This document shows, piece after piece, positions 9,644 through 19,829 of a stretch of 64,000 bases of DNA (position 1 is the stretch's first letter; each line of letters begins with the position of its first letter). The position numbers were made by a program, and so were the translations under genes. Under the pieces are notes generated by a model. It did no database searches. It saw only the letters and a list, made by a program, of their open reading frames with translations, and was not told where the DNA came from. The DNA lies in the NCBI GenBank assembly GCA_035411585.1, contig DAONTI010000001.1, forward strand, positions 163,088 through 227,087. The letters are read 5' to 3'. Origin of the DNA: MWDV01 sp002070715 (GTDB lineage: Bacteria > Verrucomicrobiota > Verrucomicrobiia > Limisphaerales > MWDV01).

Positions 9644-9657
9644 CGACAGCGAACGGC

Positions 9658-12600
9658 TTATTTCCCGCCGTTATTCGATCCGTTGCGGCGGCCCCAGCGG
9701 GGCTGGCGTTCCGGGAGGCTGGTGTCCACTTTCACGTAATACGTGCCCTCGCCGAAGAGTTCATCAGCCGCGCATTGCAACGCCACCGACGGCGTAACCG
9801 CAAAATGAGTGTGTGCCTCCACAAACACGGTATCGCCCCGGGGTCGCGTGAAGCACAGGTAAAGCGGGCACTTGCCGCGGTGCGCCGTGATCAATTGCTG
9901 GAGGGTTTCCAGTTTCGCCGCGGTAAGATGCGCGGTGTGCAGGCGCAAATGCACCTGCTTGGTGTAGCGTTTGGGCGCGTCCTCCAGCGGAAAGATTTCT
10001 TGGGGGAATAGCTTGGGTCGCTCCTCGCTATTGTTGATTTCGCCAACGACCATCACCGCCCGGTTCGGAACGAGCAGTTCGCGGAACTTATCGTAATTCT
10101 CGTTGAGGCACAGTATCTGCACCGAACCTTCCAGGTCCTCCAGCGTGGCGATCAGGTAGGGTTGGTTGTTTTTCTTCCCGATGCCGGTCTGCACGGCGGC
10201 AACCAGCCCTCCCAACCGGGTGATCGCGCGATGCGACAATTCCCCCAGCATGGCGGTGTTGGTCAGCGCGTATTTTTCCAAGATCGGCATGTACGGCATC
10301 AACGGATGGCCGGTCACGTAAAATCCCAGCAATTCTTTTTCATGCGCCAGCAATTCGTGCGCCGGCCATTCCGGCAGGACCAAATTCGTTTCCGCCGGCG
10401 CGGGAGCGGCGTCGCCCAGCATGTCAAAAAGCGAACTCTGCCCACGCTCCCGGTCCAGGTGAATGCCGGCGGCCCGGGTCAGGGCCATTTCCACCTGGGC
10501 CAGCAACGTGGCCCGGGTCTGGCCAAAACCATCGCACGCTCCGGACTTGATGAGCGCCTCCAGCATCTTGCGATTGACGGTACGGGTGTCCACCCGTTCG
10601 CACAATTCGAACAACGTCTTGAACGGCCCGCCTTCGTCCCGCGCCCGCAACAGCCCCTGCACGGCAGCCTCCCCCACCCCTTTAATGGCGGCCAAACCAA
10701 ACCGGATGGCCCCGCGCGACGGCCCGCACGCGCCGGCGGCGGCATCGCGTTCCGAGCCGGCGCCCGGGGCAGGGGCAAAGAACACCTGACTTTCGTTGAC
10801 ATCGGGGGGCAGCACCTCAATGCCCATCCGGCGGGCCTCGGCAACGTATTGGGCCAGTTTCGCAATGTCCGCCCGGTCGTTGGTCATCATGGCGGACAGG
10901 AACTCGACCGGATAATTGGCCTTCAGGTAGGCGGTCTGATACGCAACTACCGCGTAGGCCGCGGCGTGGGATTTGTTAAAGCCGTAGCCCGCGAATTTTT
11001 CGAGCAGATCGAAAATCTCATTCGCCTTGGTCGCCGGAATGTTGTTCTTCCGCTTGCAACCTTTGACAAACGTATCGCGCTGCTTGCGCATTTCCTCGAC
11101 GTTTTTCTTGCCCATGGCGCGGCGCAAAAGATCCGCGCCGCCCAGCGTGTAGCCGGCCAGTACCTGCGCGGCCTGCATGACCTGCTCCTGATAAATCAAA
11201 ACGCCGTAGGTTTCTTGGGCGATGGGTTCCAGCAGCGGATGCGCGTATTCGATCGCCAGTTCGCCATGACGTCGCTTGAGGAAGTCATCAATCAACTCCA
11301 TCGGCCCGGGCCGGTAGAGCGCGATGAGCGCCGTGATGTGCTCCAGCGAGTTGATCTGGAACTTCCGGCACACATCACGCATGCCGCCCGATTCCAACTG
11401 AAACACCCCCAGCGTGTTCGCCTTGTTTAACAGGTCGTAGGTGGGCGCGTCGTCCAACGGCAGATTATCAATCGGAACGGCAATTCCCCGGGTCTGTTGC
11501 ACCATTTCGCAGGCGTTGCGGATGATGGTCAGGGTTTTTAACCCGAGGAAATCCATTTTCAATAGGCCCAATTCGCCGACCGGCCCCATGGCGTATTGGG
11601 TGACCAATGCGCCGTTTTCGTCGGTCTTGAGCGGCAGCAAATTCACCAGCGGCTCAGGGCCGATCACCACGCCGGCGGCGTGCACGGAGGCGTTGCGGGC
11701 CAGATTCTCCAGCACCATCGCGGCGTCAATCAGCTCGCGCGTGACCTCCTCCGTCTCATAGGCCTGCTTCAACTCCGGCGATTGCTTGAGCGCCTTCTCC
11801 AGCGTCATCTTGAGGTCGGGCGGGATCATCTTCGCCAGACGATCGCACTCGCCGTAACTCAACCCCATGACCCGGCCCACGTCGCGCACCACGCTTTTGG
11901 GTCCCAGCGTGCCGAAGGTGATGATTTGCGCGACGCAATCCTGCCCGTATTTCTCGCGGACATAGGTGATCACGTCAGCGCGGCGGTCGTCGGCGAAATC
12001 AATGTCAATATCCGGGGGATTGACCCGTTCGGGATTTAGAAAACGTTCAAAGAGCAGGCCGTAGCGAATCGGGTCCACGTTCGAGATGCCGAGCAGATAC
12101 GTCACCAGTGATCCGGCGGCCGACCCCCGGGCCCCGCAGGAGATGCCATGTGCGTGCCCGAAACGCACAAAATCACCGACGATCAGGAAGTAGCTGACGA
12201 ATCCCGTTTTCTCGATGACGGCCATCTCCGTTTGCAGCCGCTCGATGACTACTTGGACGGCGGCAGTCACAGCGGGGTTAGCCAAGTCGGCTCCGGATTC
12301 GCCTGATAAGGATGCATCGGGCTGAGCGGTTGCGTCGAAGGTCGGCAAACGGGTCGGGTCCTGGATGCCTTCCACGATGAATTCCTTGCCTTCGGCGCGC
12401 GCCTGAATGGTGTAACGCCGCGCCAATCCTTCGACGAGCCATTGGCGCAGATACCCTTCCCGGGTGAAATGCGCCGGCGGGTGAAAGACCGGGTAGTGCA
12501 GTTTACCGAACGTGATTTCCAAGTTACACTTTTCCGCCACCTCCAGCGTGTTCGCCACCGCCTCCGGCACTTCCGCAAAGCGCGCCTTCATCTCCTCGGC

Positions 12601-13353
12601 CGAGCGCAGATAAAACTGTTCGCGCGCGTACCGTAGCCGTTTGGTGTCGCTGAGCAGGCTTTGGGTGCCGATGCAGATCAGGCAATCGTGCGCGTGCCAA
12701 TGTTCCCGTTCCACGTAGTGGACATCATTGGTGGCCACCAGTTTCAAGCCGAATTCTTTGGCCCAGGGAATCAAATGCCGGTTCACTTGGGCTTGCTCCG
12801 GAATCCCGTGGTTCTGGAGTTCCAGATAAAAATTTTCCGCCCCCAGCGTTTGCTTGAACCAATCCACCGTCTCGCGGGCCTTGGCCAACTGGTCTTTGAG
12901 GATCCACTCAGGAATTTCACCCGCCAAACAACCCGAGAGCGCGATCAATCCCTCCCGGTGCGCGGCGAGCAGTTCCTTGTCAATGCGCGGCTTGTAATAG
13001 TAACCCTCCAAGTGCGCCGCCGTGGTGAGTTGGATGAGGTTTTTGTAGCCGACCTCGTCCTTGGCCAGCAGCACGAGATGATGATACACGTCCCGCCCGC
13101 CGCCGCTGGTTTTCTTGTCAAACCGGCTGCCGGGCGCGACATACACCTCGCAGCCGATGATGGGTTTGATGCCTTTCTCCAAGGCGGCCCGATAAAAATC
13201 AATGGCGCCAAACATCGCCCCGTGGTCGGTGATGGCGAGCGCGGGAAATTGCAGAGCCCGGGCTTTCTCCACCAACCGGTCCAGCCGGCAGGCGCCGTCG
13301 AGCAAGGAATACTCGGTGTGCAAATGGAGATGGACGAAATCCGCGTGCGACAT
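9658..13353 (-). CDS. dnaE: DNA polymerase III alpha subunit
   Basis: The protein of 1231 residues is the replicative polymerase subunit. The PHP domain occupies about residues 5-210 (FVHLHLHTEYSLLDGA, AITDHGAMFGA) and keeps the metal-binding histidines. The family C polymerase core has the catalytic acidic cluster PDIDIDFADDRR near residue 447. A helix-hairpin-helix and an OB-fold follow (GGLVAAVQTGIGKKNN near residue 1054). The order PHP, polymerase, OB is that of DnaE1 rather than PolC. A low-complexity stretch rich in Ala, Asp and Ser near residues 335-370 looks like an extra loop. The gene is monocistronic. Confidence 0.97.
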   Translation of the reverse strand: MSHADFVHLHLHTEYSLLDGACRLDRLVEKARALQFPALAITDHGAMFGAIDFYRAALEKGIKPIIGCEVYVAPGSRFDKKTSGGGRDVYHHLVLLAKDEVGYKNLIQLTTAAHLEGYYYKPRIDKELLAAHREGLIALSGCLAGEIPEWILKDQLAKARETVDWFKQTLGAENFYLELQNHGIPEQAQVNRHLIPWAKEFGLKLVATNDVHYVEREHWHAHDCLICIGTQSLLSDTKRLRYAREQFYLRSAEEMKARFAEVPEAVANTLEVAEKCNLEITFGKLHYPVFHPPAHFTREGYLRQWLVEGLARRYTIQARAEGKEFIVEGIQDPTRLPTFDATAQPDASLSGESGADLANPAVTAAVQVVIERLQTEMAVIEKTGFVSYFLIVGDFVRFGHAHGISCGARGSAAGSLVTYLLGISNVDPIRYGLLFERFLNPERVNPPDIDIDFADDRRADVITYVREKYGQDCVAQIITFGTLGPKSVVRDVGRVMGLSYGECDRLAKMIPPDLKMTLEKALKQSPELKQAYETEEVTRELIDAAMVLENLARNASVHAAGVVIGPEPLVNLLPLKTDENGALVTQYAMGPVGELGLLKMDFLGLKTLTIIRNACEMVQQTRGIAVPIDNLPLDDAPTYDLLNKANTLGVFQLESGGMRDVCRKFQINSLEHITALIALYRPGPMELIDDFLKRRHGELAIEYAHPLLEPIAQETYGVLIYQEQVMQAAQVLAGYTLGGADLLRRAMGKKNVEEMRKQRDTFVKGCKRKNNIPATKANEIFDLLEKFAGYGFNKSHAAAYAVVAYQTAYLKANYPVEFLSAMMTNDRADIAKLAQYVAEARRMGIEVLPPDVNESQVFFAPAPGAGSERDAAAGACGPSRGAIRFGLAAIKGVGEAAVQGLLRARDEGGPFKTLFELCERVDTRTVNRKMLEALIKSGACDGFGQTRATLLAQVEMALTRAAGIHLDRERGQSSLFDMLGDAAPAPAETNLVLPEWPAHELLAHEKELLGFYVTGHPLMPYMPILEKYALTNTAMLGELSHRAITRLGGLVAAVQTGIGKKNNQPYLIATLEDLEGSVQILCLNENYDKFRELLVPNRAVMVVGEINNSEERPKLFPQEIFPLEDAPKRYTKQVHLRLHTAHLTAAKLETLQQLITAHRGKCPLYLCFTRPRGDTVFVEAHTHFAVTPSVALQCAADELFGEGTYYVKVDTSLPERQPRWGRRNGSNNGGK

Positions 13354-13565
13354 GCCTTACCTTACCGTCCCGCGACGCCGTCAGGCAAGGTTGGGCCCGG
13401 CGAAAAACGGCTTGAAGGACTGGCCTGACGTATTGGCCACGGTTTCCACTCCCTAACCGGATGAAAGGTGCGTTGGCTGCGGGCGGGTGAGGCAAACCGG
13501 GTGGAACGTCGCCATCCGGACGCCCGCTCAGACAATTTCACCGTCGCCGCCGCCTATTCTCGCGA

Positions 13566-15674
13566 TCAGCTGCCCGCTTTTTCCAACGCGTCCAGCACGA
13601 TGCCGGGCGTCAAGGCTTCCGGCAAAACCATCGGCGGTTGATCCGCTTGGCGGGGATAGACGAGAACCAAAGGCACGCCGGCGCGGTGAAATCGGTTTAA
13701 TTCATCCGTAATCTCGGGCGGGAACCGGGTGTAATCCCCCAGCAACGTGACCGCGTTGATTGCTTTCAACTTCGCGCGCACGGAGGGCACTTCAATGGCG
13801 AGCTTTTTGTTCGCCTGACAGGTGAGACACCATTTCGCTGTGAAATCCACAAACACCGGACGCCCCGCCGCGCGCGCTTGAGCCACCGCTTCCGGGGTCC
13901 ATCGCTCCCACGCGATGCCTTCCGAGGTCGAACTGCGCACGCCCGCTGCGGCCTCCGCCGACAACGGTTCGCGCCAGCGCAACTGGCCTTCCAACACAAA
14001 ATAATAGGTGCCGCCCAGCAACCCCAAAATCACCAGCCACGCGAGGCCCCGCCGGCGCGCGCCGCGTTGGATCAAGCCGCCGTAAATCCAGGCCGCCAAC
14101 GCCACGGCCACCAATCCCAACCCCAACCACCAGGTGCGCTCGCCGTAATGCGCCTCCACCACGCTCAGCAGCCAGACCGCCGCCGCCAGCATCGGAAACC
14201 CCATCGCCACTTTGAAGCGTTCCATCCAGACGCCGGGCTTGGGTAAAAGGCGCAACCACGCGGGATGCAGACTGAGCGCCAAAGACGGCGCCGCCAATCC
14301 CAATCCCACAGTGAGCAACATCAACACAATCACCGCCGGCGGTTGGGCAAACGCAAATCCCAAGGCGGCGCCCAACAACGGCGCCGTGCAGGAGGTGGCC
14401 AGCACCGTGGCCAGGAGGCCGTTGAAAAAGGCGCCGGTGGCGCCGGGTTGCGACGAGAGTTCCGCCGCCCCGCTCATCGCGCGGCCACCCAACGTGATTT
14501 CAAACACGCCAAACAAGTTCAGCGCCACGAGCGTCACCAGAATGGTGATGGCCACCAGGAAGTAAGGATTGCTGAACTGGAGGCCCCAGCCGACCTTGTT
14601 GCCCGCCGCTTGCAGGCCAATCACCAGTCCGGCGAGGACGAGAAAGGACGCGAGCACTCCCAGCGTATGCACGATGCCCAGCCAGCGCACCCGTCCCGGC
14701 GCTTCGCGCGCTTGGGCGACAAATCCTAAAATTTTCAAGGCGATGACCGGCAACACGCACGGCATCACGTTCAAAATCAACCCGCCCAGAAACGCGTAAA
14801 GCAGCATTAACCGCAACGGCGTGTCGGCATCGTCCCCCCTCCCCTGCCCGCCCGCGCCGATGGTGGCCCGGACTTCGTAGGTCCGCCGTTCTTCTCCGGA
14901 CGAGGACACAATCAGTCCCTTTACCTCGTCCGGCCAATGGCCGTCAAAGATCCGCACCATTTTGCGGAGGCGAACGCGATCCGGGCTGACGGAAAGATGT
15001 TCAGAAGCGCCTTCCACCTCAAAGGTGTCGCCCGCTTCGGGAAAGAAATCGGCCTTGCCGTCCCCGGCGTGCGCGATCCACTCCAGCCAGAGTGGGCGCA
15101 AATCCCCCTGTGCCGGCCCTTCCCAATCCGCGCGCAGATTCAACGCCGTTCCCGGCTGGGGCAATTTACCGCGCCAAGTTTCAATGAGCTTGGCCTCGGC
15201 CGAGGGTTGGGTTGCCCCGGCCACCGTCAACGTCGCCGTCACCGTGGCATCTCCGGGCACGCACGACTCCTTGCATTCGAGCCACGACACTTTGGCGGTG
15301 ATCTTGGCCGCGCCCTCGGGAGCGTCTTTCGCCAACGTCAGAGGCACCAACAACACAACTTCATCGTGATAAACGTAGGTGACGAGATCGTCGCTCCCGT
15401 ATTTCTCCGGGGTCGGCCATTGCAAGTCGCCCGCCGTCCAGCCGGGCGGGAGCTGCCATTCAACCGCCGTCGGCATGCCGGAAGCCCCGGCATTTTTCCA
15501 ATAGGTATGCCAGTCGGGATCCATCCGCAGATGAATCCCCGCCGTAATCGTATCGCCCGCCCGCGCCGGGTTCGCGTCCAAAACCAGGCGCGCCGTGGTG
15601 TGCGCGGCGGCAAGCGGCCCCAGGCTCGCCAGCAGAACGAGAGCGGCGGCTAAAATGGATTTCCGTAAATACAC
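13566..15674 (-). CDS. DsbD-like thiol:disulfide interchange protein
   Basis: This 702-residue membrane protein has the three-part DsbD layout, which carries electrons from cytoplasmic thioredoxin to the periplasm. A signal peptide leads into an N-terminal periplasmic domain (LECKESCVPGDATV). A central CcdA-type segment has about eight helices with the redox cysteines in VMPCVLPVIALKI and ATSCTAPLLGAALG. The C-terminal thioredoxin domain begins near residue 605 and has the active site AKWCLTCQANK. Targets may include outer-compartment reductases or cytochrome c maturation. The gene is divergent from the luxE-like operon. Confidence 0.9.
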   Translation of the reverse strand: MYLRKSILAAALVLLASLGPLAAAHTTARLVLDANPARAGDTITAGIHLRMDPDWHTYWKNAGASGMPTAVEWQLPPGWTAGDLQWPTPEKYGSDDLVTYVYHDEVVLLVPLTLAKDAPEGAAKITAKVSWLECKESCVPGDATVTATLTVAGATQPSAEAKLIETWRGKLPQPGTALNLRADWEGPAQGDLRPLWLEWIAHAGDGKADFFPEAGDTFEVEGASEHLSVSPDRVRLRKMVRIFDGHWPDEVKGLIVSSSGEERRTYEVRATIGAGGQGRGDDADTPLRLMLLYAFLGGLILNVMPCVLPVIALKILGFVAQAREAPGRVRWLGIVHTLGVLASFLVLAGLVIGLQAAGNKVGWGLQFSNPYFLVAITILVTLVALNLFGVFEITLGGRAMSGAAELSSQPGATGAFFNGLLATVLATSCTAPLLGAALGFAFAQPPAVIVLMLLTVGLGLAAPSLALSLHPAWLRLLPKPGVWMERFKVAMGFPMLAAAVWLLSVVEAHYGERTWWLGLGLVAVALAAWIYGGLIQRGARRRGLAWLVILGLLGGTYYFVLEGQLRWREPLSAEAAAGVRSSTSEGIAWERWTPEAVAQARAAGRPVFVDFTAKWCLTCQANKKLAIEVPSVRAKLKAINAVTLLGDYTRFPPEITDELNRFHRAGVPLVLVYPRQADQPPMVLPEALTPGIVLDALEKAGS

Positions 15675-15903
15675 AAGCTTATAGATGCCTCAAGCAGTCG
15701 AAATGTTGAAATTCTTTTTTGAGCCCGCCGGTTTGGAAGAGTCGGTTCGGCCGCGTTGTCAGTGTCGCCTTTCGCCTACCGACGACTCCGCCCCCCGCCG
15801 GCCATTTCCGTGTCCCGAGAGGGAGCTTGCGCATGGGCGTATCCCGCATAAAATACCGTCCGGGCTGTGGCGGATAACCAGCCCGGAACGGAAACAAAAC
15901 CGC

Positions 15904-17052
15904 ATGACTTCGGCACTTTCCAATTTCGCCCGTCGCTTGCGCGTCCGCATTGAAAGCACGATGCGGGACGCGTCGGCGCCGGCTGTGACGGTAGCAGGAA
16001 CGCCCGCGTCTCTTTTCCCGGACGACGAATTTGACGCGTGGGCGTTGGCCTTGTTCGCGGAACAATTTGCGTGCAACCCGTCGTATCATCGTATTTGCGT
16101 CGCCGCTGGAAAAACTCCCGGCACCGTGGAACATTGGACGCAGATTCCCACCGTGCCCACCACGGCTTTCAAGGAATTTGATCTAACCTGCCTGCCTGCG
16201 GATAAACGCGAGGTGGTCTTTCATTCCAGCGGCACCACCCGGCAATCGCCCAGCCGGCATTTTCATCACGCCGAGTCGCTGGCGGTTTATGAAACGTCGC
16301 TTTGGACGGAATTCACGCGCCGGGTCCTGCCCGGGGAATCAGAAGAGGTGGCCGACTTTCAACTGGCGCTCTTAACCCCGCCGCCGGCGCAAGCGCCGCA
16401 CTCGTCATTGGTTCACATGTGCGAAACGGTGCGCCGTCGAATGGGCGCGCCGGAAACCAGCTATCTGGGATGTGTCCATCCAGAGGGCGGATGGACATTG
16501 AATTACGAACAAACCTGTTCCCGGCTGGCAGCGGCATGTATGGCCGCGCAACCGGTCTTGCTGCTGGGCACGGGGTTTTCGCTGGTACATCTGCTGGATC
16601 ATCTCGCAAGCCGGGGACAACGGCTGTCCCTTCCGCCCGGATCCCGCGTGATGGAAACCGGCGGTTACAAGGGCCGTTCCCGCACGCTCACCCAGGCGGA
16701 ACTCCACGCGCTGATTACCGCCCGTCTCGGCGTTCCGCCGGCACAGATCGTTTGCGAATACGGCATGAGCGAGTTGAGTTCCCAGGCTTACGCCGCCGAG
16801 ACGCAAACCGGACCACGCGAATTCCTTTTTGCCCCGTGGGCCCGCGCGCGGATCATCTCCCCGGAAACCGGACAGGAAGTGCGCCTGGGGGAAACCGGTT
16901 TGATTCAGGTGTTTGATCTGGCCAATGTTTTTTCCGTGATGGCAATTCAGACCGAAGACTTGGGCGTACGCCAGGCCGCGGGATTCGTATTGGCCGGGCG
17001 CGCCGCGCAGGCCGAACCCCGCGGGTGTTCGCTCTTGCCAACCCCACCATGA
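15904..17052 (+). CDS. LuxE-like acyl-protein synthetase
   Basis: The ATG at 15904 (MTSALSNFARRL) gives 382 residues, close to the usual LuxE length; the frame is open upstream to 15685. LuxE activates a fatty acid as acyl-AMP and transfers it to its own C-terminal cysteine for reduction by LuxC. Here the adenylate-forming HSSGTTRQSP loop is present. The C-terminus ends in EPRGCSLLPTPP, placing a cysteine about eight residues from the end where LuxE carries its acyl thioester. The stop overlaps the MFS gene start as ATGA, so the two are translationally coupled. Confidence 0.85.
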   Translation: MTSALSNFARRLRVRIESTMRDASAPAVTVAGTPASLFPDDEFDAWALALFAEQFACNPSYHRICVAAGKTPGTVEHWTQIPTVPTTAFKEFDLTCLPADKREVVFHSSGTTRQSPSRHFHHAESLAVYETSLWTEFTRRVLPGESEEVADFQLALLTPPPAQAPHSSLVHMCETVRRRMGAPETSYLGCVHPEGGWTLNYEQTCSRLAAACMAAQPVLLLGTGFSLVHLLDHLASRGQRLSLPPGSRVMETGGYKGRSRTLTQAELHALITARLGVPPAQIVCEYGMSELSSQAYAAETQTGPREFLFAPWARARIISPETGQEVRLGETGLIQVFDLANVFSVMAIQTEDLGVRQAAGFVLAGRAAQAEPRGCSLLPTPP

Positions 17053-18323
17053 GCGCCGATGCCCGCCACAAAACGCGCACGCTCTGGCTCGTGGGGGTGC
17101 TGCATGCTTTCACCCATGTCTATCATGTGGCGCTCATCCCGTTGTATTTGCTGATCCAACGCGATTTTGGATTCGCCGGAGTGGGCCAGGCCACGTCTCT
17201 CGTCACCGTGTTGATGGTGGCCTATTTTCTGCCCAGTTACGGGTTGGGTGTGCTGGCGGACCGTTGGAACCGGCGCAAGCTACTCGGCTGGGGACTGGCG
17301 ATCAACGGTATGGGATTCGTGGCGTTGGCGTTCTCCCCCAATTATGCCTGTGCCGTGGCGTCGGTGGTCATCGCGGGCTTCGGCGGCAGTTTTTATCACC
17401 CCGCGGCCACCGCCCTGGTAGCGCGGCTTTATCCGGTCAACACCGGGAGGGCTCTGGGACTACTCGGCATCGGCGCGAGCGTTGGTTTTTTCAGCGGCCC
17501 GTTGTTGGCTGGCTGGCGGGCGGGGGCGTTGGAAGCGGCGCGCGGCGCCGCCGCCTGGCGCGCGCCGGTGTTGGAATTGGGATTGGCGGGGCTTCTCGTG
17601 GCGGCAGTGTTCGCGTGGTTGGCCGAGGACGAACCCACCCCGTCCGTCGCGATAAAACCCCGTCCCCGCCCCACCCGGCTTTTCCCCACCACCGCGCTGT
17701 GGCTGTGGTTTCTCGCCGCGGCGCTGGCGTTCAGCCTACGCGACTTTGCGGGCACCAGCGTCGGCAGTTTAAGTTCCCTGTTTCTTCAGAAAGCGCACGG
17801 ATTCGACACCCGCTGGGGCGGGCTGGCTTTGAGCGGTCTGTTCCTCGCGGGCGTGGTCAGCAATCCGCTGTTCGGCCATCTCAGCGACCGGGGCCGCAAA
17901 CGCTGGTTCACCGGCATCATGCTGGTCTCAGCCGGCCTGGTGACGCTCTTCCCCCATTTGCCCGCGGGGTGGGCGATTCCCGCACTCGTCGCCTACGGTT
18001 TTTTCTTCAACGCCAACTATCCCATCATCGAGGCGGAACTGATGCAATCCGTGCCCGATGCTGTTCGTGGGCGCGTGTTCGGCCTCTTCATGACCGTGGG
18101 CGGATTCACCGGGAATCTTTCCCACTGGCTGATCGGCGACGCGGTGCGGCGCATGGGCGATGCGGCCCACGTTCCCGCCAGTTACACCCAACTCTATCTG
18201 GCGCTGGCCGTCCTGATGCTCGCCGCGTTGCTGGGATTGCCTTGTTTGCACGCCCTCCGCAAACGCGAGGGGCTCGCCGCGCCGACGGACACGGGCTCCG
18301 GTTTTCCTTCTTCTTCACTATGA
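17049..18323 (+). CDS. MFS transporter within the luxE/luxC-like operon
   Basis: This 424-residue protein has about twelve hydrophobic helices and the MFS loop motif GVLADRWNRRKLLGW between helices 2 and 3, with a weaker repeat GHLSDRGRKRWF in the second half. The start overlaps the LuxE-like stop (ATGA at 17049-17052) and its stop overlaps the LuxC-like start (ATGA at 18320-18323). This tight coupling suggests that the transporter exports or imports the substrate or product of the flanking acyl-activating and acyl-reducing enzymes. Its own sequence does not reveal the substrate. Confidence 0.88.
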   Translation: MSADARHKTRTLWLVGVLHAFTHVYHVALIPLYLLIQRDFGFAGVGQATSLVTVLMVAYFLPSYGLGVLADRWNRRKLLGWGLAINGMGFVALAFSPNYACAVASVVIAGFGGSFYHPAATALVARLYPVNTGRALGLLGIGASVGFFSGPLLAGWRAGALEAARGAAAWRAPVLELGLAGLLVAAVFAWLAEDEPTPSVAIKPRPRPTRLFPTTALWLWFLAAALAFSLRDFAGTSVGSLSSLFLQKAHGFDTRWGGLALSGLFLAGVVSNPLFGHLSDRGRKRWFTGIMLVSAGLVTLFPHLPAGWAIPALVAYGFFFNANYPIIEAELMQSVPDAVRGRVFGLFMTVGGFTGNLSHWLIGDAVRRMGDAAHVPASYTQLYLALAVLMLAALLGLPCLHALRKREGLAAPTDTGSGFPSSSL

Positions 18324-19681
18324 CGCTGCCTGCTTATTTCCTCGCCGATCTGCCGCCCGACGCGGAGTTGACCGCGCAACTCATTGTCGAAGCCAGCCAG
18401 ACTTTGAAACGCAACCGGGCGCGTTACCTGGCCGACCGATCCACCGCGCAACTGGTTGCTCTGCTCGACCGGGTCGGCCGCGACTGGCTCGATCCCGGGT
18501 ATCCGCTGCGGCAGTTGGCGCTGGCGGAAGGGCCGAACGCCCTCGGGTTCTCGCGGGAAACCCTGGCGACCGGGTTGGACGATTTTTTCCGGCAATTGAC
18601 GGCGGAGAATCTCCACCGGTTACTGCGGCAGGACCTGGGCGCTGCGGAAGCATTGGATCATCCCGTGGTCCTGGATTCCACCGGCGAACCCCGGCGACGG
18701 ACGTTGGCGGTGGGCCCGGAATTTCTGGTTCACATCGCCGCCGGCAATCTGCCGAATCCCACCCTGACCAGCATGGTGCTGGGCTTGCTGACCCGCGCGG
18801 CTCAATTCGTCAAATGCGCCACTGGCACCGCCCTGTTGCCGCAGTTGTTTGCCCATTCGCTGTATGCCGCCGACGCCAAACTGGGCGCGTGCCTGGAAGT
18901 GGCCGTCTGGCCCGGCGGCTGTGCCCGGCTGGAAACACCGTTGTTTGCCGCGGCGGATTGCCTCACCGCCACCGGCAGCGATGCCACCCTCGCCGCACTG
19001 CGCGCGCAATTATCCCCGGCCACCCGCTTCCTGGGCTATGGCCATCGGGTGAGTTTCGCCTGTGTGGCGGGCGATGCGTTGACCGGCGGGCGCGCGCGAC
19101 AACTGGCCCGCGCGGCGGCGGTGGATGTGGCGGCATGGGATCAACTGGGCTGTCTTTCGCCCCAAGTGATTTATGTCACCCAGGGCAACGGGTTGGCGGC
19201 GGATCAATTTGCCGAACTGCTGGCGGAGGAACTTGCCGCCCGGGAACAAACCCACCCGCGCGGACGACTCCCCACCGACCTGGCGGCCACGCTGGCTTCG
19301 CGGCGCGCCTTTTACGCCGTGCGCGCGGCCCACTCCGGCGACACACGCGTCTGGCAAAGCCCTGAATCCACCGCTTGGACGGTGGTTTACGAAGCCGATC
19401 CGCAATTTCAATCGTCCTGCGGGTATCGGTGGGTTTATGTGAAACCGGCGCCCGACCTGACCGCCGTATTGCACGGCGCGGATGCCGTACGGGGACAGAT
19501 CTCCACTGTCGGCCTGGCCGCGCCCGAAGAGCAGGCCGCGGCCTGGATGACCACCCTCGCCCGCTGGGGCGTGTCCCGGGTCTGTCCCTTGGGCCGGATG
19601 CAACAACCGCCACTCACCTGGCGGCATGATGGGCGCCCCGCTTTGGGGGAACTGATAACTTGGACCGATTGGGAAGATTAA
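18320..19681 (+). CDS. LuxC-like acyl-CoA/acyl-protein reductase
   Basis: The 453-residue product resembles LuxC, an aldehyde-dehydrogenase-fold enzyme that reduces acyl thioesters to aldehydes with NADPH. The segment HIAAGNLPNPTLTSMVLGLL matches the cofactor-binding region, and C278 in DQLGCLSPQVIYVT is the expected catalytic cysteine. It overlaps the MFS gene by ATGA. With LuxE upstream it forms a two-enzyme fatty-acid reductase. No luxA, luxB or luxD gene is nearby, so the aldehyde would feed some other product. Confidence 0.85.
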   Translation: MTLPAYFLADLPPDAELTAQLIVEASQTLKRNRARYLADRSTAQLVALLDRVGRDWLDPGYPLRQLALAEGPNALGFSRETLATGLDDFFRQLTAENLHRLLRQDLGAAEALDHPVVLDSTGEPRRRTLAVGPEFLVHIAAGNLPNPTLTSMVLGLLTRAAQFVKCATGTALLPQLFAHSLYAADAKLGACLEVAVWPGGCARLETPLFAAADCLTATGSDATLAALRAQLSPATRFLGYGHRVSFACVAGDALTGGRARQLARAAAVDVAAWDQLGCLSPQVIYVTQGNGLAADQFAELLAEELAAREQTHPRGRLPTDLAATLASRRAFYAVRAAHSGDTRVWQSPESTAWTVVYEADPQFQSSCGYRWVYVKPAPDLTAVLHGADAVRGQISTVGLAAPEEQAAAWMTTLARWGVSRVCPLGRMQQPPLTWRHDGRPALGELITWTDWED

Positions 19682-19815
19682 CGGATGGCCAGCAACCAGC
19701 ATTCACCATGATGGCATCCATCAAACGGCAATCGTCTGTTTACCGAAAGGCGCGGGCGCACAAAAACTCCCGCACCGCCCGTTGTCCGACACCGCCCGGC
19801 CAAGGCCTCATCCAC

Positions 19816-19822
19816 AGAGGAG
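19816..19822 (+). promoter_or_regulatory. Strong ribosome-binding site deciding the queD start
   Basis: AGAGGAG lies seven bases before the ATG at 19830. It favours this start over an in-frame alternative at 19782, which would add 16 residues absent from the family. Confidence 0.7.
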
Positions 19823-19829
19823 ACAATTT

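Noticed and set aside
15904..19681. Bioluminescence operon
   Set aside because: luxA, luxB and luxD are missing; only the fatty-acid reductase part and a transporter are present.
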